Source: Diploscapter coronatus (Eukaryota; Nematoda; Chromadorea; Rhabditida; Rhabditidae). From it: 64,000 nucleotides of DNA. The stretch is taken from positions 15,267,249-15,331,248 of the forward strand of contig OZ038423.1 of NCBI GenBank assembly GCA_964036155.1, in the 5' to 3' direction. A program made the translations under genes and the position numbers. The notes beneath the pieces are model-generated. The model had not been told where the DNA came from. It saw nothing but the letters and a program-made list of their open reading frames with translations, and did not search any database. Shown here in pieces: positions 1-11,100 of the stretch (within the stretch, counting starts at the first letter, position 1; every line of letters begins with the position of its first letter).

Positions 1-1661
1 CTTCGATTTGAGGCGATTTACAGATTTGCAACAGCTCAAGTGGAAGGGGGCTTTAGATCTGCAAAGGGAGGACGAAATGAGAAGTGCCGAATAAATGAAA
101 GGAGAAGTGAGACAGAAGAAATGAAGACAACAGCCGAGAAAGGAATGAAATTCACACAAACAGACCAAACAGCTGAGTGAGGAAACTAGTGGAAAGGAGG
201 CAAAGATTGATAATGAAAATCGAGGGAACTCTGAAATAAAATGTGTAAATGTTGAAAATTTGTCACAGCACCACAATTTTCAACTCAAAAATTCAATTAG
301 ATTATATTCAATTAAATTATTTGCGATTTTTATAGGTGAGTCAAAATTCTTGCATAAAAGCTGATGCATTCATCCCCTCTCGATTCGCAAATGATCAAGC
401 AAACTGATTACTGTAGGATGGAAGCACAAGTATCATTTTTTTCAAAAATCATTCATCAACAACTTCTTCTAAAAACATGCAGTAAAAATAAGATCTCGAT
501 GATCACTCACCGAAATGATTCAATGACTCGGTACATTAGAGATTAAAATAGGATCCGGTAACGTAAAAGGGAAAGCAGAAAAATCAAAGGAAAAGGAGAA
601 AACTAATAATCGAATATCGAATGATCGAGAAGAGAAACAAGTCGCGAGAAAGTCGGATTCGAGTCAAACGAAGTCGAAGGCGAAAATGAGATTGAAGCAA
701 AGAGGCAAAGGGTGGATGGGCTTGAAATACCGGGCAGGCTTTAGAACGAACGGAGAGGGGTAGAGAAGGCTAGAGAAGAGAGAGGGCATGCTAATTACGA
801 GGAGAAGAAGGAAAATAAAGACTGTTGAAAGAGGGGAGAAAAGGGAGGGACTAGGCCGATTTGCAGGGCTGAATGCTTAGCTGCTGAAGGCTCGAAGATT
901 CCCATTCCATCTGACAATCGAATGGAGATCCTTTGAATGATCTCCCGCAGAGCTGATGATACCGTGAGAACGAGGTGAAAAGAGACAAATTGGATATGAA
1001 ATGGATTTGGGAGAAAATTGACATCCGTGAGAAAGATCAACCAGTTTGTAAATCGAATGATATCATGACATAGGATTTAGACGAGATATGGGTCGATACT
1101 ATGACTTTTACCATGCTATTTTGCTATATCTGTATCACGATTTCTTTCGGTTTATGAATTGCAGAAAAATCGTGACAGTTTTAACAACGCAAGATGTTTT
1201 ATCGAACATTATATACAAAGAATAAATATCGTTAACAGGATTGTTTTTAATCTCGTATTTTCGCAAATTTATTTTTATTTTCTGTTTATCTTCAGAATAA
1301 ATTCATCGTTTTCAATTTCGATATTTTCCCTGGGCCTATTATCTGGCAGAATTCGGCTGCCGTCACTCTCGCGCTATTGTCCCGAGGCGGGATGTGTAAA
1401 GAAGGAGGAATCGGAGCTGCTCTCGAGAAATCGTCGTCGTTACTGCAGAAGTTAACACGTTAAGAGAACGACATGTGTTAATAGATAGCCCTTACGATCC
1501 CTCATATACGCCCACTTTATGAACATTTTTAGAAGTTTCTACAATTTCTCGAAGAAAAAATAAAGTGTCTCAGAAATTATTTACCAACCCAGTATATTCG
1601 ATCATCATTCAAATTATCAAAAATTTGCATGTCTATTGTTGAAATTCCAGAGTATTTTCTG
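1..1661. other. No confident gene; purine-rich on plus strand
   Basis: I see no exon with convincing splice sites and coding character here. The stretch from about 60 to 850 is rich in A and G on the plus strand. Two short patches (about 850-960 and 1340-1450) are less A+T-rich and open in more than one frame, so they could be exons or regulatory sequence; I cannot decide which. Any transcript of the minus-strand exons at 1662-2534 would end here. Confidence 0.4.
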
Positions 1662-2534
1662 CTAATGGAAGTTCTGTTTCATTTCTGCCCAGGTCCCGTC
1701 CCTTTCATCCACGACATGAATCAAGTTGTCTGCAGGCACTGATGTTCTAAAAATCAAAAGATTTGGAAAGTAAACGTCAAAATTCAGTATCTTTGCGATA
1801 AAACGCAAACATGCTCACAGTTAAATGAATTTTTACAGCAACAAGTAAATACTATTTTCACGAACAAATAAAAATTAGCAGGTTTTGGAGAAAACGAAGG
1901 GGATTTTAACAATAAATAATTGAAAAGCAGAATACGGTGGAAAACAAGAAAATACGTGGGGAATGAAAGTCGGAACAAAACAAGTAATGATTAATAAATA
2001 TTTGGTTTATCTTTTTCAATTAGCCAATAAAAATTGTGGATTGCAAAATAAGAAAATAAATGAATACATGAGATCAAAGAAATTCAAGTCGAATGCAGTT
2101 CAATTGCAGGTTCACCTTATGTTCAAATTGAGTTCGCCGATGAAAGCGACGATTTTGTTGAGCGAATTCTGAACTCCCTTCTGAAATTGACCACTTTTTG
2201 GGATAGAGATGGGAAACATTCAAAATCGATTACAGAGTAATGGTAAAGGAAGTTTAGAAAGCATATCTTTCCTATCCTAATTTTCTGAATATCAATTCCT
2301 TCAAAAAATCCTTTTCTAAATCAGCTAAAGAACTTCTTGACTTCATCAATTCAAACTATCCAACCTTGTGAGTTTTGCTCTGATTGTGAGCAGTCTGCTG
2401 ATAGTTGGGCTGTGCCTGTGGCTACGACTCCCTGGTGTCGATGTGATCGATGAACTCGGTCTTCAGCCAGGCCTTTAGAGTCGAAGTGTCCCTGAACGAA
2501 GTGCGTAGCTCCCCGACTTTATTCGCGAACTCGT
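1662..2534 (-). CDS. Orphan 3' exons of an unidentified minus-strand gene (partial)
   Basis: Two minus-strand blocks read as the end of a protein. The first (2534-2429) follows a TTTTCAG acceptor and encodes EFANKVGELRTSF...LKAWLKTEFIDHIDTR. The second (1746-1662) follows a TTTTTAG acceptor and encodes TSVPADNLIHVVDERDG...KQNFH before a TAG stop. Splicing at GTCGTA joins them in phase. Without that splice the first block ends at its own TAG (2422). No upstream exon was found: the next 2.4 kb carries the plus-strand F-box gene, so either that gene sits in an intron of this one or this is a gene fragment. The family was not recognised. The coding call rests on phase agreement, acceptors and base composition. 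Confidence 0.45.
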
Positions 2535-2913
2535 CTGAAAACTAGTTGATCAAAAATACTTTTGAAAGATAATTAGAACTTGATGATTTTTTCTTCTAAA
2601 GATGTTATTTTGAAACGCGAACTTATGGGTATATATACGAGCTATTGAAGACTCGTAGAAGAACTTCTACACGCTCTGCAGTTAATAAAACTTAACTTCG
2701 TAATTTTCGTGATTTCATACTCATTTCAAAATGAGACGAATATGATTCACGTTATGCAACTAGCGGATTTCGCCTTAATTAATGGCAAAATCAATATTCT
2801 AGCAACGGTGCTGCTAAACGACTACTTCGATATTATTGTTGTTTTCAGTGGTTTTCCTCTTCACTTTTCTTATTGGTCTCCCTTCATTTTGTTTTTAATT
2901 TCTAAAATTCCGA
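2535..2913. other. Short intergenic stretch upstream of the F-box gene
   Basis: No exon was recognised. It holds AT-rich sequence and a short hairpin (GTAGAAG, AA, CTTCTAC near 2657). It probably contains the promoter of the plus-strand F-box gene. A plus-strand open frame at 2709-2924 has no supporting splice sites and does not join the F-box frame. Confidence 0.35.
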
Positions 2914-4913
2914 ATGGTTTTTAACCTACCTGCGGAGATTATTTTGATGTGCTGCAGTTATCTTCCGTATCCGGATATCAGAAACCTGGGATATGCAAGC
3001 AGTCGTATCCTTAGAATCCTCCAGAGGAGTCTGCCTCTTTCAATCGAGCCCAGTCTCTCCATACAATCGATTACTATCTCGCCTACTGGATTCAGTGAGG
3101 TAATATTTTATAATTAAAAAGGTGTAAAAATATATTTTCGTTTTGGATTCTGAAAGGTTTCAGACAACATTTGTTGCCAACATTAACATGCTCAGCGTCA
3201 CAGTTGATGGGATCAAGTATACACGCAAAATGACCATCAATTCTATCATACGGATTCGGAATAGTCGCAACGATCGGAGGAAATTTCGTCAAATTGATCA
3301 TGACGCATACACAAACTTCGTTCACAATTACCGGTATCTTCCCCGTAAGTTGATAAATTCATATTTTCATACCTTAGTCAAAAATAGTTTTCAATGTAAT
3401 ATTTCTAAATTTTGGAGGTCCCAAGGGCAAAGACAACGACAAATTTCTAGATCTCAAAATTAAAGTCGAAAACAAAGATAAAGCTTTGCCCATCCCTGGC
3501 CAATATGATAAATAAAGCTATCTAACAGCGTTTCTATTGAAAATCATAATTATTTTTAGGTGAAGAAATGCGTCAATTACTTGGATCAGTGTGGGGCCTG
3601 AAGGAATATTACGAGTTTCTGACAAGTCAGATTACAACACAGGAAGATGAACTCCCACTTCTCGAGCTGCATTATCTCTTAGCAAACGCAACAGTCAATG
3701 AGATTACAATAGTAAGAGAATTATAGGTGTAGGATGATATGTACCAAAAGTGAGACATTTTGTATCGTTGGTTGGAGAGAAAGTCGATATTCATTCCGGA
3801 AATTAGAAATCGAATTTGTAGAGAAATAGTGGATCGCGTAGAAGAGAAACGAGACGAATAGCGTAATTTCTGAATATCGATGTGTTCTCTCCCAACCGAT
3901 AATAATAAAAATTTTCCTTTTAATTTTGTTACAAAAGTCTCACCCCTGTATAAATCGTCCTACACCCGAGAATTAGAATCATATCAAATATGCCTATCAT
4001 TAGTTTTTCGACAATCACATCCTTCATTTCATATTAGAACAAAAACAAATAAGCCCCTGCATAAACTACATTAGGAATATTTGCAGAAAGATTGCGATCG
4101 AGGAAAGTTTTGGTTGCTCGTCGAAACATTCAATTCTGTTCGAGGAATTATTTATCGAAAATCGTTTGACTGCGTTGGGGTGTGTTTGAAAAATGAAGAT
4201 GCTCCAAAATTCAGGAATTTACAACTTCTTCAAAGCGGTAATTTATGCGTGTATCGGATAATTAATTCTTCTAGCTGATTGGGTTATGCCATTTCAAACA
4301 TCAATTTTAGGCCTCGCTTCATTTAAAATGAGAACATGTTCATTCGCAATTGAACTTCTTCAAATGGCGCACTTTCAGAATACGGTAAACTAGTTCATCC
4401 AAATCACTCATCTAATCATTGCATTTTAGACAATAAGCCTGTCAAATTTAAATCCAACTCAATTTTCTTCGTTGCCTTACGTCGCTGCTAAATATCTAGA
4501 AGTGTTTTCTGGCTCTCTATATTTGCGAGAATTTTTCTTTGTAAGCAATCTTATTTTTTAAAAATAATTTTAGTGAATTTTTAAAAATTCATTTTCAGAA
4601 TTTTCTACTAGCAAAACCACGATTGGTGAAATGGAGTTTGAAGAACATTCGAGATGAGGATAGTGGTTGGAATTGGCACAGATTCCAGCAAACTGCTTCT
4701 CGATTTGATGACGTCCACTTCATGTTGTTGCCTACAGAATCTCGGAAGATTAAAAGGTAATTTCGGCATTTACCTTCAGCACATTAGATTTCGTGAAGTT
4801 TCAGAATTGTCATAAATTCACTGGAGGATGATCGAGTTTTCATCATCAACATCAGGCACACTCACATCGGGAATAACATCGATATGTTCAATATGGAAAT
4901 CGATTGCAAATGA
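2914..4913 (+). CDS. F-box domain protein
   Basis: Likely an SCF ubiquitin-ligase substrate adaptor. I join eight exons: 2914-3099, 3164-3344, 3560-3711, 4087-4237, 4311-4384, 4430-4540, 4599-4756 and 4805-4913; all phases agree and the frame ends at TGA. Residues about 4-40 (FNLPAEIILMCCSYLPYPDI...) fit the F-box pattern LP.EI...C.SYLP..D. The remaining roughly 300 residues are diverged and carry no repeat I can name; the last two exons contain KWSLKNIRDED and end in MEIDCK. Fast-evolving F-box genes are abundant in nematodes, so the substrate cannot be inferred. Intron 3 contains a palindromic transposon (about 3761-3905). The ATG at 2914 is the first in frame with the F-box; a further 5' exon cannot be excluded. 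Confidence 0.7.
3761..3905. mobile_element. Palindromic MITE, family A, copy 1
   Basis: About 140 bp inside an intron of the F-box gene. The ends are inverted copies of GTTGGAGAGAAAGTCGATAT-like sequence: left GGTTGGAGAGAAAGTCGATA, right arm TCTCTCCCAACCGATAA. The interior includes GACGAATAGCGTAATTTC. A second copy with the same ends and interior lies at about 23884-24029. There is no coding capacity, so this is a non-autonomous element. The exact boundaries and target duplication are uncertain. Confidence 0.75.
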
Positions 4914-5421
4914 TGCGTTAGTCTGTTGTCCGTCTCATTAATAAATTGAATAAAAATCTAATTTTTAAATCGCATAATTAGTAAACTAATAGGGAATCCG
5001 TAGAATTATCTGAAACGACCGCGACATGCTTTTACCATATAATGATGGCCTATAGTTTGGAACATTCGCGATGACGAATTCGGTCGCTACTTCCTCGAAT
5101 ATTGAATAGATTTAGCACTATATTGTGTGAGCATGGTCGCCTAGCTGGAAGTTGGTCTACACGTCTAACTGACTGTTGTTCACCATTGCAAAATTCTGCA
5201 ACAAAAAAAGTTTTTTTTTAGATTTATAAAAACGTTATCGGCACCAAGGATGGCTACAAATTGATTAAATCTGTTTTTAATTTCCACCGTCCATTGTTTG
5301 CATCGAATGGGTATCGCTACAATTTTGAGATACGCCTTCGAACGTTTTGCATTTTCTTTTGAAAAGCTAATCTGCAGTTTTCGAGTCATAGTCTACTTGT
5401 CACTTGCATAGGTTATACAAA
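4914..5421. other. Intergenic; no gene seen
   Basis: The 3' flank of the F-box gene and the probable promoter of the chemoreceptor gene. AATAAA-like signals (ATTAATAAATTG near 4938) lie just after the F-box stop and could serve as its poly(A) signal. A minus-strand open frame at 5180-5389 lacks splice sites and recognisable content. Confidence 0.4.
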
Positions 5422-7415
5422 ATGCTGTATAATCCTCTGAACTTCCCACTAAAATTTTTCGCAATGGTTTACTGTTTGATGTGTTCTGCCGTAATCAGTA
5501 ACAGCCTACTAATTTATTTGATTCTGAGACAAACCAGATCTAAAATTGGCACCTACAAATATGTCATGTTATGCTTTTCGGCATACGACATCGTCTATTC
5601 GCTGATTTTTGGATATTTCAAATTAGTAAAGATATTTTCCTAGAGAATTTCAAGAACATCATTAGAAAATTTAGGGCGTGTTTTGTGTCCATGGGGCGTA
5701 TGTAGTGCTTCTAATAACATATACATTTGAAAATCCGTCTAATGGTGCTTTCTTCGTCGTTTTATCGATTTGCTCATATTCAATTAGGTTAGAATTTAGT
5801 TGTCTATTTTCAGCTTTAAGATGAAATTTAGCATGGCAGGTAAGGAGTATTCGGAACTGAATCTTGGCCTGAAATTCGTACAAAAAAGATAGAAATCCCA
5901 TGTGATATTTGTTTATTTTTGAAATTCTCTTTAGATTCAACGCGTTTCTTTTCGTGAAATTTTCAAAGAGTAATTTTTCGATGATTGCCCATTCCCCTAG
6001 GTAGTATAGGTAGTATAAATCTCTGAAATTAGCTCTAAAATCAACCCAAATACATCTAATAACTCAGGGATAACAGTCCACTACGTCTATAGGTACCTGG
6101 CGATATGTAGGTCAGAGATATTTTTGCTAGAATTTCGTGTAGTCTATGGCGACGAAATTTAGGCACGATTTACTTCGATTATTTTCCACGCCTTGGCACG
6201 GATTGCGATGGATCCTTGCCTGTCTTGCGTTTGGAGTTTGTTGGAGTGCTTTCTGCTATTTCGTCACACTCCCCGATGAAATTGTAATTTGTTCGAAAAA
6301 TAACATTTTTAAAAGTCAAAATCTAACTACATTCTCGTATTTTTAGACCTATAACGCAGTTGGGCCGGCCTTTGAGAAGGAATTTAATGTTAGCCTCTAT
6401 AATATGTCGATCCTGGCTATGCCGTATTTTTATGTGAGAAAAATTAGAGTAAAATCATGGATAAGAAAAATTCAGTATGAAAATGGAGAGCAGATAATCA
6501 TTTGGAACATGTGCATCGGGGTTTTCATGATCGGATTTTTGCTGACGATTCTATTCTCGACGATGTGCATCTGCGCCTACTTCATCCATCATTTCATCAG
6601 CCAGGCCAATATCAGCAACAAAACTAAACGGCTGCATCACCAACTTTTCAATGCGCTCTTCGTTCAAGTTAAAAATTATAGTTGCTTCCCAACTCATACA
6701 AATTTTTAGACAGTGATGCTGATAAGCACCTCGTACATTACCGTTTTGGGAGAATTTTTCGTCCCTTTACTCGGCGATTCTTATGGACTGTGAGTTTCGT
6801 TTTTGAAATATTCTGATAATAACCATATTTCAGTTTCGGCAATTATATTTGCGTAATCATGTCGCTATACCCCTGTATTTCTCCATGGCTGATCATTTGG
6901 TGCATTAGGTATCTTCGATTCTTTAGTTAACTTAAAATTCTTGTGACATCATGACTTTATACAATTGAGGTCTAAAATTTTTGAGCAATCGTGATTATGA
7001 ATGAAGCCTGGTACCTTCAATCTTCCTGATAAATTTCGATGAACTTTCATATACATATATATCCTTCCCACTTAACTGAAGTCTTGAGCCATTTGATTCA
7101 AATTTGTTGACGATAAATAGGATTAACAGGCTGCATTCATAATCATGTTTTTTTTCAAACGTTTGACCTCCACTGTAAATTCGCTATGAAGAAACGATAA
7201 CAATGTCAAAATTTCATTAGAATTGCTATTTTGTGAATTCTTCATTTCATAATTTTAGGGATTACCGTGAATACTGCCTGAGAAAGCTAGAGTTCGTGAT
7301 GTGTTTTGGCTTCTATGCGCAAATATCTGTCAAAATCCATCTGACCTCGTTGAATTCAGCGACAGGAACTGCTAAAACTCCCAGTCATAGTTTACCCCAA
7401 ACTACTGGCATCTAA
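5422..7415 (+). CDS. Seven-transmembrane chemoreceptor, Str/Srj-like
   Basis: A nematode serpentine receptor, expected in the plasma membrane of chemosensory neurons; the ligand is unknown. My joins are 5422-5625, 5675-5798, 6068-6110, 6163-6283, 6347-6667, 6710-6789, 6834-6908 and 7259-7415, and all phases agree. Diagnostic features: an N-terminal helix pair with SNSLLIYLILRQT, the TM3 end signature VHYVYRYLAICR (the family's H-F-x-YRY motif), a long third extracellular/TM5-6 exon, and a C-terminal WCIRDYREYC matching the family's IxDYR-type ending. Length is about 340 residues, normal for the family. The gene looks intact. A perfect-looking 26-nt mini-exon (5814-5839) was rejected because it would need a 26-nt intron and would lengthen TM3. 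Assignment to Str versus Srj is open. Confidence 0.85.
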
Positions 7416-8172
7416 TCTAATTAATTATAGTCCAAGCTTTTTTAAATTGAATTATTTTAGCAAACTATGATCGTCAACTAAAGATGTAAAATGGGTAATA
7501 ACTGGCAATTTCTAATGAATCAATTATTATCAATTGTTCGATTTAAGAAGTTCGTTCGATAAATTGCCAACTCGGATTTGTCGCGACGTATCTTAATGGT
7601 ATTGATGACGAAACATTTGCAGACAAAATTTACCTTACAACACGTCGCGCAATTTTCATGCCGTGACAAATCCAGGCAACCGACGAATTTTAGTTTTGTA
7701 TCTAATTGTTCATAATTCGGAGTAAAACTCTTTTGACCAAATCGAAGGTAAAAATGTTCGATTTTCACCAGTCGAGTTTTCTAAAGAATTTTTCGAATTG
7801 TGCTGCAAAGACAGTGTTTGTTGTTCAAAGAATTCTACGTTAATCGATCAGTTTTAAATGTTCTGCAATAAGTTTTGGAGAATAAAAATTCTCGTCTCAA
7901 AGTGAGTTTGCAAAAATTGTACAGCAAAGAAGGAAAACAAACTTCAAAAATATTGACATTAGGCAAAAACAATCGGTTATTGTAGTCAAAATCTCGAAAT
8001 AAAATTTAGTCTTGCACTTTATCTCTCATAAACAGAAATAAAATTATCAACCAAAGAAAAACAAAGCTGGCGTCCTAAAAATTTAACAAGAAAACCCGTG
8101 AAAAAAGATCATCGATAACGAAACAGATTGAGATGAAAAATGTAAGATTACTGTAATTTAGTTGATTGTTGA
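7416..8172. other. Convergent intergenic region
   Basis: Lies between the plus-strand receptor and the minus-strand 3' end of cpsf-2. I see no exon; open frames here lack splice sites. Both 3' untranslated regions should lie within it. Confidence 0.45.
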
Positions 8173-11100
8173 TTAGATGATAGCGAATTGCTGGTAGATG
8201 TAGTCGCGAATTTCGTAGTAGAGCTTGCTGGCGCAGCCCTCCACGTGGAACTGGCCCTGTTGCAGGCGACGAATCGAAATTATTCCTGGAGAAAATACTT
8301 GAAGAATTTAAGGAAAGAAACAATAAAAATCAGGAATTTAATTAGTTCAAAAGTGAGATCAAATTGTTGGTGAAGGCTTGAAATATTGTTGAGTGGAAAT
8401 GAACGTGAGTCTCATACCTAGGGATCGCGAATTTCTCGCCCTTGTATTTTTACCTTTGCTCGAAAAGTGATCATTTTAAACGCCAAAATGGAAGCAGGTA
8501 CCCTTCAAAGTAGGTGGGCGCAAAAAGGCACTATCAGATCCGATGAACCATCCAATAAAACGGTTATGTGTCAAAATCAGCGCGAAATTCATGTGCTCAC
8601 AATTACTTTTTTTTGTTGCAAATTTAACAAAAGATTATGATCCTGTATGAATAGATCGAATTTTTCGTTCAAATCGTACCCTGGCCTTTTTCAGAAATGT
8701 TTACTTTTTCGAGCTTCTCTATGCTCTCGTTTTAAAAATCTCTAGCTAATCATCCGGAATAAAGGCAAAAATCTAGATCGCGCTATTCACTACACCACAT
8801 TGCCATAAGGGAAAACTCGCATTTTCGCGTTATGCGCTTGGTCAGTAGGGACGAGAAAGCATTGAAAATGGAGAGATTTAGATAGGCTCGAAAAAGTACC
8901 CGTTTCTGGGAAGGCTTCTATACAAAATCTCGATAAAGATAAGTTGAAAAACCTTCTTACCATTGATGTAAAGAACTCCGCCGGAGAATTCAGCGGAATG
9001 ACCCAGATTCTGCATGATCTGTTTGAGCTCGGACAGTTTGGGATCATTCACGAATACCGCCTAAATTGGATTTTCTTTCCTTCAAGTTTTCCAAGAATTT
9101 TCAACCTTATGCGATGGAATGTTAGTGGATGGAAGAACATCGAGAATGAGTGCCTTCTGTTGCTTTCTCTTCTTTAGCCTCTTTCGTCTTTCTTCTTCCG
9201 TTTCGTTTTCATCCTGCATTTCGACGTCATTGCTCTCCTTCTGAAAATTGATAATATTTCCCAAAAATACTCAACTTGTGAATGTTGAACGTTCAATTTT
9301 CAAATTATGTTCGAGAAAATAAGCATTACATCGAACACACACACAAACGTCTCTATGTGACTACAATTTTTTGATCCTTTTGATATTTATGTTGAAATAT
9401 CAAAACATTGAAAATTATTCTAGAAATTGTTAAATTGAAGATCTAATCTTTCAAGAAAAAATATGACGATAAGTTTAACAATTCAACGAGTCTCAACCAA
9501 CCTCGGATGAATTTTCTTCATCTTCCTTTTCTCCATCGATTCCTCTCCTGTCTCCGATCATCGCTTTCTTCATCACTTTTGCGTCAATCCAAGCGAGTTC
9601 AGCTTCACCAACCTAGAAATTCATCTTCATTATTTTTCTTATTTTTTTCTATTTGAAAATTTTTCATCATAATTGGCAGGCAAAAATTTGGAACTACACT
9701 TTATCTAAAATGATGCGATATATAGCGTGAACTAATCGTTCTAAAAATTTGCACACATGTAAGAAATTCAAAGGTCAAACATGTTTCAGGTTTCAGGAAG
9801 ATTTTTTACGAAAAATATTTCAATGGTTTGAAATATAACATTTGGCTTCAAACTTTAGATGAAGTTGCAACAATTTCCTAGTTTCCTACCGGTTGGAAGT
9901 AGAGGGTGCTCATGAGCGCATCGCTGAGGGACACCTGGTAGATGTGCGACTCGACTGTCGCGTCCACGATGTCGTAGACCAGGGGAGTGAAAATACGGCC
10001 CTGAAAATTTTAGAAAATACAGTGAGGATAGAATTTCATGATATAAACCTTAACTATTAGAAATGTCGAAAGGAGATAATGCAAAATATTAGCCGTGACT
10101 TTTTAAAAAAGTGTGTGTCACTTTTTCGCAAGAATAACAAATGTGAGTTGACGAATTTCACGTTTTTCCATTTCCTTTCCTAATATCATTCATGCCATGT
10201 AATTCGACAATTTACCAAACCAAAATTCTTTCCTACCTGAACAATGCCCTTCTCCTTGATGTAAGTGGCCAAATGTCTCGTGGCTTCAGAAGTGCCGTGG
10301 ACGATGATTATTTGACGAGGTTGAACAGTCTGAAAAACCGTAGTAAAATTTAGAAATGCTATTTTTCTACCTTTTCTAGCAATTTCTTGATCGATTCACC
10401 ATCACATCTGCCTTCGAAATCGATAAATTCAACTTTGCAGAGAATCTGGAATATTACAAATCAGCTTTTTTGCGAGGAAGAACAAGTTAGCTTACCTCCA
10501 TTTTCTGAACGTATCTGACGCATTTGGTGGGTACTTTCTCCTCGACAATCATGATTTGTTCACCGTCGTCTGTCGATTCCTGAAAGATTAAATTATCGCA
10601 AAATCCAGCTGTTTCCTTCAAATATTTGACACGAAGAAATATCTGAGGAATGGTTTCGAGTAGAAGCTGTGAAGCATAAAAGTTTGTAAATTTCTGATTA
10701 GATACGCGATAAATTGTTACCCTTTTATATTCAACCGTTTCGATCTGAGCTATGGTGTCTTCAGTTTTGTACTCGTTGGGCCGAATTATTTCACCGTAAT
10801 CATCCCACTAAAATTCTTCAATTTAACATTTCCTCTAAATTGTTCTCAAAAATCTCCACTACTTTTAGCCACTCATAATAAGCTCTGGTTATCCTCACCA
10901 AATCTGCTAGGCGTTGGATTTATTTTCTAATCATTGTGGCTCGAATTTAGCTTTTTTGCCAAAAGTCGATATTCAACTTTCCTATCCACTAGACTATCAT
11001 GACACTAATAGGTTGGTGTCTGACCTTCATTTTCTCCTCGACGTAGGGGAACATGGGGTAGATTTTCTTGTTGGCCTTGAAAAACGAGGATTTCTGCTGG

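Noticed and set aside
5115..5170. tRNA-like patch (GTCGCCTAGCTGG)
   Set aside because: It resembles an A box only. No B box (GGTTCRA) or cloverleaf could be formed downstream.
5180..5389. Minus-strand open frame of 69 codons
   Set aside because: No splice sites, motif or neighbouring exon; AT-rich chance frame.
5814..5839. 26-nt mini-exon in the Str/Srj-like gene with perfect splice sites
   Set aside because: It would need a 26-nt upstream intron, below what nematode spliceosomes are known to remove. Ending exon 2 at 5798 gives the right TM3 spacing to the YRY motif.
6146..6162. Apparent frameshift in the chemoreceptor before the TM4 exon
   Set aside because: The conflict disappears when the acceptor at 6161-6162 (AAATTTAG) is used. 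The frame then reads YRYLAICRHDLLRLF without interruption.
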